A DNA stretch of 64,000 bases. Source: Muribaculaceae bacterium. GTDB lineage: Bacteria; Bacteroidota; Bacteroidia; Bacteroidales; Muribaculaceae. The position numbers and the translations under genes were made by a program. Below the pieces are notes generated by a model, which saw only the letters and a program-made list of their open reading frames with translations, searched no databases and was not told the DNA's origin. Positions 34,207-42,553 of the stretch are shown here, piece by piece (positions within the stretch are counted from its first letter, which is position 1; every line of letters starts with the position of its first letter). Location of the stretch: NCBI GenBank assembly GCA_017557665.1, contig JAFYYI010000034.1, positions 186,001-250,000 on the forward strand, read 5' to 3'.

Positions 34207-34431
34207 TTACAGCTTTGACTGCAGCATGGCGATGACTCGAGAGAAATCGGTCATCTCGGCAATCTCCTCGGGTTCAAGTTCGATGTCGAACGCGTCCTCC
34301 AGCTCTGATGCCAGGGTGAGATGACGCAATGAGTCCCAGTTTTCACAATTCTTCTGTGAAGCGTCGGTCGTGACATCATCCATACCAAACGTTTCGCGCA
34401 TTATATCTAAAACCTTCTCTTCCAGATTCAT
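34207..34431 (-). CDS. Acyl carrier protein 1 (paired with FkbH)
   Basis: A 74-residue discrete ACP, acidic, with the phosphopantetheine site NWDSLRHL at Ser34. Four-helix ACP pattern and normal length. Its ATG overlaps the TGA of the FkbH gene (ATGA), a tight coupling that makes it the likely acceptor of the glyceryl group loaded by FkbH. The apoprotein would need a host phosphopantetheinyl transferase, not seen in this window. Confidence 0.92.
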   Translation of the reverse strand: MNLEEKVLDIMRETFGMDDVTTDASQKNCENWDSLRHLTLASELEDAFDIELEPEEIAEMTDFSRVIAMLQSKL

Positions 34432-36020
34432 AATACTCGGATATTATAACAATTCTTAATTTCAAAAACACTGTCCAATGCCAGCTTGTAGTGCTTGGTG
34501 CCATTACTGCGCTCATCCACACAGGTAAATCCCATGCGGTCATAGAAGTCGGCCGTCTGTCCATTCTTGGCCGTGGGCTTGTAGGAGGCATAGACCTCAC
34601 GATATCCTTCAAGGCGCATGAGGTTGAGCACGGTCTTGAAGAAAGCCTCTTCAATACCCTTGCCAAGGATGCGGCAGCTGAGCAGCAACGTCTCAATGAT
34701 CACCTCATCGGAGGATATCGGTTGCAACATGATGGTTCCGGTTATGCCGCTGTCGCCGAATCGGTCACTCACCCTGATGCAATAGATCATATATCCGTGA
34801 TTCATGCGGTTGCGGATATCATCCTCGCTATAGCGATGGGTGGTGAGGTTGAACTGATTGGTCTTCTGGGTCATCTGAGCGATGCGCGGCAGGTTGTGTT
34901 CATCGGCAGGGATGACATCAATAGCGATATCAAGGCTGTAAAGATAGTCGTCAAAGTCAGTGAACCTTGACTGCTCTTCAAGGCGCAAGGCGTTGGCACG
35001 GTACTGTTCTGTCTTAGCACGATCCTCGTCGGTCACCTTATAGATGCGGAAATAGCTATCCACCAAAGACTTGAAGAACGGCATCAGCTGATAAGGCTTA
35101 TCAGGGAAGTCAGGCACCACGACTTGAGGCAGCATCTGCCTGATAAGTTCCCGCTCAGCAGGATTATCATCGACAAAGACCATGCTGTCCAAGCCGATGT
35201 TGAGTTCCTGTGCCAGTTCGCGGATATTGGTGGCCTTGTCCTGCCAATTGATGCGCAAGGCAGCAAAATTTTCACGCTTGAGCACCATGTGAGGGTTGAT
35301 TTTCCACACCTCTTCAACGTCCTCCCTGTTGTTCTTGCTGCAGACCGCCAGGATGACGCCATAACGTGACAACTGCAAAAGGGCACGTTGCCAATAAGAG
35401 AATGCCTTGCCCGGGTAATCTCCACCCAATTGAATACCGTCCACGCCGTCCTCACCGAGGACACCACCCCAGAGGGTATTGTCCAGATCCAGCACGAGAC
35501 ATTTCTTGCGCTTGAGTTCCAACTCGTCCTGAATGCGCACCCACCAAGCCTGAAACTCCTTAGCCAATTTGGGATTCAGCAGTGTCTGAGACATGAGGTA
35601 GAATTTCCAGTTTATCAATGTGTCGGCATCATAACGCGACGTGAACTCGGCCAAGTCCACCCACTTGACACGCGGATTGGATGCAGCAAGCTTCAAGACA
35701 TGGTCATTGAACGCTGCAATGGCTGCGTCGACCGCCATATCATCGCCCGTGAGTTTCAACGGGAACAGATTGACGAGAGAGAAGATGATAAACGGTTTAT
35801 CGGAATCAGCACTTGAGAGAACCAAATCCAGTTTGTCGGTGAAGGAAGCGATTTCCTGTGCCAATTGGTTGCTGTCGGCATTGACAGGTACCTGATAGAA
35901 CCAGATGTAACGGTCGGCATCGTGCGGCACAAGGCTGATGTCGTCATAGCCCGAATAGGAGACGTCATCGTAGCCCAAGAAGGCTTCAACCGTTTGATTG
36001 CGAAAGACGAAAGTCTTCAT
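34428..36020 (-). CDS. FkbH-type HAD-IIIC glyceryl-ACP synthase with GNAT-like C-terminus
   Basis: A 530-residue protein. Residues 1-165 resemble the N-terminal extension of long FkbH proteins. The HAD-IIIC domain begins CLVLDLDNTLWGGVLGEDG (Asp178, Asp180), and VFVDDNP supplies later HAD residues. A GNAT-type domain follows (about 370-520; SGITGTIMLQPI, CRILGKGIEEAFF). Known FkbH enzymes dephosphorylate 1,3-bisphosphoglycerate and load the glyceryl group on an ACP for methoxymalonyl or tetronate units. It overlaps the ACP gene by 4 bases and lies two genes from a KASIII-like enzyme. Confidence 0.92.
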   Translation of the reverse strand: MKTFVFRNQTVEAFLGYDDVSYSGYDDISLVPHDADRYIWFYQVPVNADSNQLAQEIASFTDKLDLVLSSADSDKPFIIFSLVNLFPLKLTGDDMAVDAAIAAFNDHVLKLAASNPRVKWVDLAEFTSRYDADTLINWKFYLMSQTLLNPKLAKEFQAWWVRIQDELELKRKKCLVLDLDNTLWGGVLGEDGVDGIQLGGDYPGKAFSYWQRALLQLSRYGVILAVCSKNNREDVEEVWKINPHMVLKRENFAALRINWQDKATNIRELAQELNIGLDSMVFVDDNPAERELIRQMLPQVVVPDFPDKPYQLMPFFKSLVDSYFRIYKVTDEDRAKTEQYRANALRLEEQSRFTDFDDYLYSLDIAIDVIPADEHNLPRIAQMTQKTNQFNLTTHRYSEDDIRNRMNHGYMIYCIRVSDRFGDSGITGTIMLQPISSDEVIIETLLLSCRILGKGIEEAFFKTVLNLMRLEGYREVYASYKPTAKNGQTADFYDRMGFTCVDERSNGTKHYKLALDSVFEIKNCYNIRVL

Positions 36021-36026
36021 ATCTTC

Positions 36027-37031
36027 TTATCTCTTTATCATGCGATAGACACTGCTGAGGAAACGCCACAATCGTGGACGCATCATCAGAGCGTGAATGA
36101 TTTTCCATTTCTTGCCGAAGTAGTTGGCTTCGGGTCCCACACAGGGGAAAGGGTACAACCCCACCTGACGGATGCGCTGCAGAATCTCATCAACGCAGCC
36201 ACAGGTCAGCGCCTTGGTCATTGCGAAATAGAGGTAAACGTTTCTCATACCCGCAACGCTTGCCGGAGCGGTCACGCCACGTTCAGTCTCAAAGGCAGTG
36301 ATGGCCTCGTTAATTGACGCTGCAGCATCCACCTGACAATTCATGCGCCGACGCAAGTGCTCGATGTCGGTATCGTGCATAATGCTGTTCTCGCGGTTCA
36401 CGTAGCAGTAGACAACAGCATCATTAAAGGCGACACGCCCAGCGTTAGGCAGAATGCGCGCGCTGAAAGGACCATCCTCGCAATAACGGAGTGATGTGTC
36501 AAAGCGCAAGCCCATCTTGTTGATATGATCTCGGCTCAAGAGAAAAAGCCAGGCATAAGGAATCATCGCATGGCCACTGAGGTATTCATAGCCTGTCATC
36601 ACAGGCGTCGTGGCATGATTGACAACGGGACCTGACATGGGCTTACCCTCGCTATCGACGTTCATGTAATTGAACAAGAGCATGTCAAGATTCTCATCAA
36701 CCGCTCTACGGAGCAACGGCTCCATCATGCCGGGCTCAAGATAATCGTCGCTGTCGACAAAATGCAGAAATCGTCCACGGGCATTGTCAATTCCCGTATT
36801 GCGTGCCGCGCTCAAGCCGGCATTGGTTTGAGATATCAGCCTCACTTGCGAATGGGTAGCCATGAAGTCCTGGATGACGGACTTGCTGTTATCAGGAGAG
36901 CCGTCGTCAACAACGACCACCTCATATTCTGCCTCGTTAATACCCTGGTTCACAATAGACTGCAAACACTTGATCACATAGGCTTCGGTATTGTAAACCG
37001 GGACAACGTATGTCAAGAGAATCTCCTTCAT
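36027..37031 (-). CDS. GT2-family glycosyltransferase
   Basis: A 334-residue GT-A enzyme. TYVVPVYNTEAYV opens the fold, VVVDDGSPDNS and HFVDSDDYLEPGM supply the nucleotide-sugar and metal-binding aspartates (DSDD). The C-terminal 100 residues include a basic, helical membrane-associating segment. Start chosen at ATG 37031, one base overlapping the VOC stop (TGATG). It probably transfers a sugar to the lipid-linked oligosaccharide. Confidence 0.9.
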   Translation of the reverse strand: MKEILLTYVVPVYNTEAYVIKCLQSIVNQGINEAEYEVVVVDDGSPDNSKSVIQDFMATHSQVRLISQTNAGLSAARNTGIDNARGRFLHFVDSDDYLEPGMMEPLLRRAVDENLDMLLFNYMNVDSEGKPMSGPVVNHATTPVMTGYEYLSGHAMIPYAWLFLLSRDHINKMGLRFDTSLRYCEDGPFSARILPNAGRVAFNDAVVYCYVNRENSIMHDTDIEHLRRRMNCQVDAAASINEAITAFETERGVTAPASVAGMRNVYLYFAMTKALTCGCVDEILQRIRQVGLYPFPCVGPEANYFGKKWKIIHALMMRPRLWRFLSSVYRMIKR

Positions 37032-37438
37032 CAATGTTGTGCCTCAACCAGCTCCATCAAGCCGTTATCTTTCTTGAACAGGAAGGCCACGCGCCGGTCA
37101 TTCATCGCACAGGCAGGAACCGGAGCACTCACCAGGAGGAAGCGTTGTCCACGCAGCTCGTCAATCGCCATCTCGATGTCGTCCACCTCATAGCAAAGGT
37201 GATAGGGTGTCACTCCTGCCGTTTCCAGCGTTCGCTTCACCGGGCTGCTGTCATCAAGCGGTTCCAGCAATTCCAGTCGAGGGGCACCCTGTTTTTCCAG
37301 GAAGCAGATGCGGACATGCTGAATCGGATCCTCGGTCACCGCCGAAGCCTCATATCCCATGGTCAAATAGAAAGCACGGGTTTTCTCAATGTCACGGCAG
37401 GCGATGCCGACGTGGTGAAAGCGCAGTTGCTGTTGCAT
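37031..37438 (-). CDS. VOC-superfamily protein (glyoxalase/epimerase type)
   Basis: A 135-residue protein with two beta-alpha-beta-beta-beta modules. FHHVGIACRDIEKT carries the first metal His and the C-terminal GLMELVEAQ a metal Glu; HLCYEVDD supplies another His. Methylmalonyl-CoA epimerases and glyoxalases share this layout and size. Between a KASIII gene and a glycosyltransferase it probably acts on an acyl-thioester or sugar intermediate. Start chosen at ATG 37438; the frame opens at TTG 37447, overlapping the KASIII stop. Confidence 0.85.
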   Translation of the reverse strand: MQQQLRFHHVGIACRDIEKTRAFYLTMGYEASAVTEDPIQHVRICFLEKQGAPRLELLEPLDDSSPVKRTLETAGVTPYHLCYEVDDIEMAIDELRGQRFLLVSAPVPACAMNDRRVAFLFKKDNGLMELVEAQH

Positions 37439-37443
37439 CGGGT

Positions 37444-38493
37444 TCAATAATCAAAGACGGGAGAGACCTTGCAGTCCTTCATGGGAAGGATTGCCGCGCC
37501 CCAGCTCAATCCGGCACCGAAGGCGCTCAACACCATCGTGGAAGGCTCCTCGAGCTTGCCGCTCAACTCGCTGGCGATGGTCAAGGGCACCGAGGCGCTG
37601 CTGGTATTGCCATACTTGCTGATGCAATAGGGCACCCGTTCGGGGGCGATTTTCAGTTTCTTGACAAAGAAGTCCATCATGAATCGGTTAGCCTGGTGGA
37701 ATACCAGATAATCCACGTCATCGATGGTCATTTCGTTCTCCTTGAGCAGTTGCTTGATGCTCTTGGGCACCTTGCTGATGGCGAAATTAAAGACGTCCAT
37801 GCCATCCATGAAGACTTCAAGGTCGGTGCGTATGTTGCCCTCCTCTTGCTCCCGCTCTACACAGGAATCAGGAGTTATGGGATTGCGCATGCCAGCGTGA
37901 ATCTTGAGTTTATCCTCTCCGCTGCCATCGGTATAGAATAAGAACGACGATTGACCGTAGTCCCCCTTCTCGATGAGGGTTGCTGTGCCAGCGTCACCAT
38001 AGAGCGGCCAGTCCACCTTGTCACGACGGTTGACGATTTTGGAGAACGTCTCTCCATCGAGCAGCAGCACGCGGTTCACCCCTTCCATCGAAGCATAGGC
38101 AAAAGCCGTGCTCAAAGCGAACAGATAACCCGAGCAACCCAAGGAAATATCAAAACACATGGTGTCGCGGGAGAGTCCCAAGCGATGCTGCAAGATACAA
38201 GAAGTGGCGGGGATGCGATAGTCGGCCGTCTGGCTCATGAACAAGAGCACATCGATGCTGTCGGGTTCAATACCATTATCCTCCATCAGTTTGATGGCCG
38301 CCTTATAACAGAGGTCACTGGCCATGACATCAGGAGCGGCAATGCGTCGCTGTTCAATGCCAATATTATTGATGGTCTTTTCTATTTCTTCCTCAGGAAT
38401 GAGATAGCCCAGGTCCTTATTGTAAACCACATCGGGCGGCACACAGGCGCTCATGGCCTTGATACCCACTCCATGAAACGTTAATCTTGCCAT
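37444..38493 (-). CDS. KASIII-like 3-oxoacyl-ACP synthase 1
   Basis: A 349-residue thiolase-fold condensing enzyme. The catalytic triad is complete: Cys120 (SLGCSGYLFAL), His266 (VFHQANRF) and Asn296 (GNTSSASVPL). Housekeeping FabH makes acetoacetyl-ACP; this copy shares with the 42554 paralogue a GMRNPITP block and GMDVFxFAI, which mark a distinct subgroup. It is the third gene after an ACP gene (38610) and precedes VOC, GT2 and FkbH. Its likely task is to condense a small acyl unit on a local ACP for transfer to sugar. The long frames on the other strand are shadows. Confidence 0.92.
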   Translation of the reverse strand: MARLTFHGVGIKAMSACVPPDVVYNKDLGYLIPEEEIEKTINNIGIEQRRIAAPDVMASDLCYKAAIKLMEDNGIEPDSIDVLLFMSQTADYRIPATSCILQHRLGLSRDTMCFDISLGCSGYLFALSTAFAYASMEGVNRVLLLDGETFSKIVNRRDKVDWPLYGDAGTATLIEKGDYGQSSFLFYTDGSGEDKLKIHAGMRNPITPDSCVEREQEEGNIRTDLEVFMDGMDVFNFAISKVPKSIKQLLKENEMTIDDVDYLVFHQANRFMMDFFVKKLKIAPERVPYCISKYGNTSSASVPLTIASELSGKLEEPSTMVLSAFGAGLSWGAAILPMKDCKVSPVFDY

Positions 38494-38609
38494 AATACAA
38501 GTATTATCTTATTTCAGTCACACCGTGTCGACGCATCGGTGCACTATACAACAAAAATGCCATCAGCTATTGCTGTGGCAGGATGGCAGGAATACATCCT
38601 TGACCATCT

Positions 38610-38843
38610 TCACTCAACTCTCGTTTTGACAATGTTAAACAAGTCCTCTACAGTGCTACTGCTGCGGATATCGTCACCCCAAAACTCGACATCGTATTCC
38701 TCGTCGATCATTGCAATTACCGATAGCGCAACAAGTGAAGACCATTCCTCCAAGTCCTTAAACTGAGTCGTGGCTTTTATAGTGTCGGGATCCGTTTCAT
38801 CAAACAGTTCCGCAAAATTCTCTATGAATTGATCCAGATTCAT
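38610..38843 (-). CDS. Acyl carrier protein 2 (SSL-type)
   Basis: A 77-residue acidic ACP. The phosphopantetheine region is EEWSSLVALS, so the conserved Asp before the modified Ser36 is Ser here. The N-terminal NLDQFIENFAELFDETDPDT is close to ACP4 and ACP5. It begins the leftward transcript from the box at 38890-38897; the next gene is KASIII 1. A 116-base spacer follows its stop, with a small CACCG/CGGTG inverted repeat. Confidence 0.88.
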   Translation of the reverse strand: MNLDQFIENFAELFDETDPDTIKATTQFKDLEEWSSLVALSVIAMIDEEYDVEFWGDDIRSSSTVEDLFNIVKTRVE

Positions 38844-38889
38844 TTCTATTCTTATAACGCAAAAACACCGAAGATATTTTCACGGGCCG

Positions 38890-38897
38890 CAAAATTA
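38890..38897 (-). promoter_or_regulatory. Promoter -7 box for the ACP2-KASIII-FkbH operon
   Basis: Minus-strand TAATTTTG followed by CGG, 46 bases before the ACP2 start. It separates this operon from the one ending with the acyltransferase at 38995. Confidence 0.6.
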
Positions 38898-38994
38898 ATA
38901 AAAAAACTTAAATATGCGGCTTAATTGGCCTTGAAATGAAGAATAAATGTGCAATTCTTGCCTTTTAGGAGTTCAAAACGGAAAAACCGCCGCC

Positions 38995-39636
38995 TCAAAA
39001 GTCAAATTTCTTGGCCGGAACCCCCAGATAAGTACAATTATCCCGCGGTGGCGTCATGAGCACGCTGTTGGCGCCCAACGTGACGCCGTCACCAATCTTC
39101 ATGCCTTGCAAAACCACACTTGCCACCCCAAAAAGGTTATTGTTACCGATGGTAATGCCACCCGAGAGATGGGCACCTGGCATGAGTCCGTTGAAATCAC
39201 CGATGACATTGTCGTGTCCCACAACAACATGGTCGTTGATGAGGTTGAAATTGCCAAAAGTGACATCACACGAAATCATGCAATCATTCTGAATGATGTT
39301 GCCCTCCCCCATCTTGAACGTCCGTGCATCAACACAGAACAATGACGGGTCAATCAGGTTGGGAAATGAAATATTAGGATTGGTAATCTCGTGACGGATG
39401 CGTCTCACCACCTTGTTGTCATTGATGGCGATGGCTACCGCCAGCGGTTCGTCGACCTTCAAGAGCGTTTCCATATTTCCGAGCACCTTGCCATAGAAAG
39501 ATACTTGGGAACCTGCCGGCTTGGTGTCATCAAAGAAGCCCACCAATTGCCAGTCTCCACCCTTTTTATTTATCCTCTCAAGTAAGCAGGCCACTTCCTT
39601 GCCAAAGCCACCAGCTCCATAAATTGCTATATTCAT
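38995..39636 (-). CDS. NeuD/PglD-type sugar acyltransferase (left-handed beta-helix)
   Basis: A 213-residue protein. A Rossmann-like N-terminal part (MNIAIYGAGGFGKEVACLLE) precedes hexapeptide repeats forming a left-handed beta-helix (GNFNLINDHVVVGHDNVIGD, MKIGDGVTLGANSVLM). It ends GVPAKKFDF. Relatives N- or O-acylate nucleotide sugars from acyl-CoA. It is clearly homologous to the second half of the 46448 fusion (shared ITNPNIxFPNLI). ATG at 39657 is an alternative start. It is the last gene of its leftward run, after the DegT aminotransferase. Confidence 0.9.
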   Translation of the reverse strand: MNIAIYGAGGFGKEVACLLERINKKGGDWQLVGFFDDTKPAGSQVSFYGKVLGNMETLLKVDEPLAVAIAINDNKVVRRIRHEITNPNISFPNLIDPSLFCVDARTFKMGEGNIIQNDCMISCDVTFGNFNLINDHVVVGHDNVIGDFNGLMPGAHLSGGITIGNNNLFGVASVVLQGMKIGDGVTLGANSVLMTPPRDNCTYLGVPAKKFDF

Positions 39637-39674
39637 CTGACTGTCAAATTCATCCAATTATATCAAGCTATCCA

Positions 39675-40817
39675 TCACTTCTTGCAGCATGAGATGATTT
39701 CCCATGCCACAAGCTCAACATCCTCGTCGCTTACCCACGGTCCACTGGGAAGACATAATCCCATAGAGAAAAGCCGCTCACTGACACCGTTGACATAGGC
39801 AGGAGCATCCTTGAACACAGGCTGGGTGTGCATGGGTTTCCACAAGGGGCGAGACTCTATATTGCAGGCCTCGAGATGAAGACGTATCGTATCGTAATCG
39901 GTGCCCGTTTTGGAGGGATCTATCAGGATTGTATTGAGCCAATAATTGCTATCGCAGCGTTCGTCGGGATTGACATGTACCGAGATGCCGTCAACAGCGC
40001 CCAAGAGTTCCACATAGCGGTCACACAGGTGCTTGTGGTGAGCCAAGTGCTCGTCAAGCACTGTCATCTGTCCACGCCCGATGCCGGCACAGATGTTGCT
40101 CATGCGGTAATTGTAGCCGATTTCCTTGTGCAGGTAATAAGGCACGGGCTCGCGCGATTGAGTGGCATAAAACATGATTTTCTTTTTGGTCTCCTCATCA
40201 GGACAGATGAGTCCTCCACCACCGCTGGTGGTGATCATCTTGTTGCCGTTGAAGCTCATGATGCCGTAGTCGCCGAACGTACCGCAGAGCTGTCCGCGAT
40301 AGCGCGAACCGAACGCCTCGGCCGAGTCCTCGACAACAGGAATCTCATAACGGCGAGCAATCTCCATGATTTCATCAATCATGGCTGGCATACCATAGAG
40401 ATAGACCGGTATGATTGCTTTGGGCTTGCGGCCCGTCTTGGCAATGCGGTCCTTGATGGCATCCTCGAGCAAGTTGGGGTCCATGTTCCAAGAGTTCGGC
40501 TCACTATCTACAAAAACGGGTGTAGCACCTTGATAGACAATGGGGTTGGCACTTGCCGAGAAGGTCATGGACTGGCAGATGACTTCATCATCACGCCCAA
40601 CACCAAGGTTGACCAGCGCGAGATGAATGGCAGCCGTTCCAGAACTCAAGACAACAACACGCTTGCCCTCGCCACACAACTCTTCCAAGTCCTGTTCAAA
40701 GGCATTCACATTCGGTCCCAGGGGCACCACCCAATTGGTGTCGAACGCTTCCTGGATGTATTTCATTTCCTGACCGCTCATGTGAGCGAGACAAAGTAAA
40801 ATCTTGTTATTAGCCAT
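39675..40817 (-). CDS. DegT/DnrJ/EryC1-family sugar aminotransferase (PglE-like)
   Basis: A 380-residue PLP enzyme that aminates a 4-keto nucleotide sugar. VVLSSGTAAIHLALVNLG, FVDSEPNSWN and EDSAEAFGSRYRG are family blocks; the PLP Lys193 is in SFNGNKMITTSGGGG. Together with the PglC- and PglD-like proteins it points to a 4-amino- or 2,4-diamino-6-deoxy sugar. The 4,6-dehydratase needed to make its substrate is not in the window. It lies 18 bases before the acyltransferase gene and 27 after the MBL gene. Confidence 0.92.
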   Translation of the reverse strand: MANNKILLCLAHMSGQEMKYIQEAFDTNWVVPLGPNVNAFEQDLEELCGEGKRVVVLSSGTAAIHLALVNLGVGRDDEVICQSMTFSASANPIVYQGATPVFVDSEPNSWNMDPNLLEDAIKDRIAKTGRKPKAIIPVYLYGMPAMIDEIMEIARRYEIPVVEDSAEAFGSRYRGQLCGTFGDYGIMSFNGNKMITTSGGGGLICPDEETKKKIMFYATQSREPVPYYLHKEIGYNYRMSNICAGIGRGQMTVLDEHLAHHKHLCDRYVELLGAVDGISVHVNPDERCDSNYWLNTILIDPSKTGTDYDTIRLHLEACNIESRPLWKPMHTQPVFKDAPAYVNGVSERLFSMGLCLPSGPWVSDEDVELVAWEIISCCKK

Positions 40818-40843
40818 ATTACTAATACTATTGTTTTGGTTTT

Positions 40844-41422
40844 TTATAATTCGGATGAAGCGGCATGACCCGGATAGATATCACGGTGTTCTGCCAAACG
40901 GCGAATGAGTGTTTCACTCTTTTCGGCCATAGTTTTGTCGGAATGAGGGACATTGGTTACTGTTTTCACCCCAGGGATGTAACTGTCGCCTGTGAAAATC
41001 ACGTCATCCAACATCCAAGTCACACAGCAAGGGCTGTGTCCCGGTGTCTCGACGACCAAAGCCTTAACGTCCTCAAAAAGGTCTAACTGTTGGCCGTCTT
41101 CCACGACTCTCACATTATCGGGGTATTGCAGCTCAAACGGTATGCCGAAATATCTCGAGAAATTGAGTTTGTCACTCAACAATGCCTCCTGTCCTGCCGC
41201 ATTGGTAAAAACAGGAACATCGCGGTACAAGGAGAGCAGTTGATTCAAGCCGTAGATGTGGTCAAAATGAGCATGGGTTAGCAACACGCCACACAGCTTT
41301 CCCCTGATGAGCGGAAGAATGCTGTCCACGTCACCACAATCAATGATCCACGAGCAGTCATCATTGCCGATGACATAACTGCACGAATTGAAAATGGTAT
41401 TTACGACGTGTTGTATCCTCAT
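40844..41422 (-). CDS. MBL-fold metallo-hydrolase
   Basis: A 192-residue beta-lactamase-fold hydrolase with the zinc motif THAHFDHIYG (His50, His52, Asp54, His55), ETPGHSPCC and a FTGDSYIPG block. Start chosen at ATG 41422; GTG 41440 would overlap the ATP-grasp stop by 4 bases. MBL proteins of this size are often glyoxalase-II or thioesterase-like. In this setting, hydrolysis of an acyl thioester is plausible but unproven. Confidence 0.88.
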   Translation of the reverse strand: MRIQHVVNTIFNSCSYVIGNDDCSWIIDCGDVDSILPLIRGKLCGVLLTHAHFDHIYGLNQLLSLYRDVPVFTNAAGQEALLSDKLNFSRYFGIPFELQYPDNVRVVEDGQQLDLFEDVKALVVETPGHSPCCVTWMLDDVIFTGDSYIPGVKTVTNVPHSDKTMAEKSETLIRRLAEHRDIYPGHAASSEL

Positions 41423-41436
41423 TTGACCCTTATTAA

Positions 41437-42537
41437 TCACTGCATATGCAGATAGAAACGCATATCCTTATCAAACACTTTCTGATAGGACTGGATACGG
41501 CTGCACTGAACCCGACGAGCACGTTCAATCACCTCATCCAAGTTGTCACCGAACATCGGTCCCGCCTGTATCTGCGGGCCCTCAATGCTGGGCTGCAGGT
41601 TGAATTCTATGAACATCGGCTCACCATCGGCCGTAACAGTCATGTCCCAACCCACCAGGTCAAAATAGGGTAACCGCTTGTGCATGCCAAGTAGGGTTTC
41701 CACAACCTTGTCGAAGTGAGGAATCACCAGATTCTCGACACCAGTTTCTTCGGCGAGAGAATATACCTTCATGCTTTTGAACCGATAGGCCCTGTCATCG
41801 ACCGAGCCATCAGCACCGACACGGCACATGGCACCGCCCTGTGACACATTGTCCTTGATTGCCCCCTTGTTACCGTAACGGAAAAACGAGTAAGGGTACA
41901 AAAATTCGTAGGTGCCATCAAGCTTGCGGTAAGAGAACAGACGCATCGAATTGAGCGAAGTGGGGTTCACGCGCTGGATGTCGGGGTGTTGCTTCACCTT
42001 TTCCTGGACGATGAAATTGTATCCATATTGTTTCAATAAGGCCACCAGTTCATCGGTCCCCAACTCCTGTATCTGGGCCACACCGTCGCCGTTGCAGGTA
42101 TCTACCGTGGGCTTTATTATCATCTCCTTACCATACTGTTGAATCAGACTCACAGCGTCCATCAGCTGAATCTCTTCACCAGCATGGGAAAAGTGACCAT
42201 TCATATTCTTAACCACACTCTGGGGTTGCTTCACATTGGGGAACAGCTCGGAGTAGATATTCTTATCAAGATAGGCATTGATGAAGTCAAAGCGATTCAA
42301 AGCGGGCAGGACGAAGAAATAGTAAACGTCCATCGAGATGTAGCGGTCGCTGTGGATGCCATTCAACTGTGAATAGTAGTCGGCAAACATCATCGACACC
42401 TTGAAGTCGCGATCATTGAAATAAGGAGACAGTTCCTTCTTGTGGGCCTTGTAGTCAAAGTCCTCGGGCATCACATGATCCTTAAAATACCAGTCACCCC
42501 AATAAAACTCTTTGTTGGAATTAATGTATTGAGCCAT
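41437..42537 (-). CDS. Sugar-transfer-associated ATP-grasp protein
   Basis: A 366-residue protein whose middle and C-terminal parts fit the ATP-grasp domain found in sugar-transfer clusters: MIIKPTVDTCNGDGVAQ, FIVQEKVKQHPDIQRVNPTSLNSMR, RYGNKGAIKDNVSQGGAMCRV, VGWDMTV and MFIEFNLQPSIEGPQ. ATP-grasp enzymes form an amide or ester through an acyl phosphate. It is therefore a candidate for joining an acid to an amino sugar or ACP product. It lies 16 bases after KASIII 2. Confidence 0.85.
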   Translation of the reverse strand: MAQYINSNKEFYWGDWYFKDHVMPEDFDYKAHKKELSPYFNDRDFKVSMMFADYYSQLNGIHSDRYISMDVYYFFVLPALNRFDFINAYLDKNIYSELFPNVKQPQSVVKNMNGHFSHAGEEIQLMDAVSLIQQYGKEMIIKPTVDTCNGDGVAQIQELGTDELVALLKQYGYNFIVQEKVKQHPDIQRVNPTSLNSMRLFSYRKLDGTYEFLYPYSFFRYGNKGAIKDNVSQGGAMCRVGADGSVDDRAYRFKSMKVYSLAEETGVENLVIPHFDKVVETLLGMHKRLPYFDLVGWDMTVTADGEPMFIEFNLQPSIEGPQIQAGPMFGDNLDEVIERARRVQCSRIQSYQKVFDKDMRFYLHMQ

Positions 42538-42553
42538 AGCTAAATAAAATGCT

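Noticed and set aside
39828..40799. 323-codon plus frame over the DegT gene
   Set aside because: Shadow of the aminotransferase, whose PLP Lys and family blocks are intact on the minus strand.
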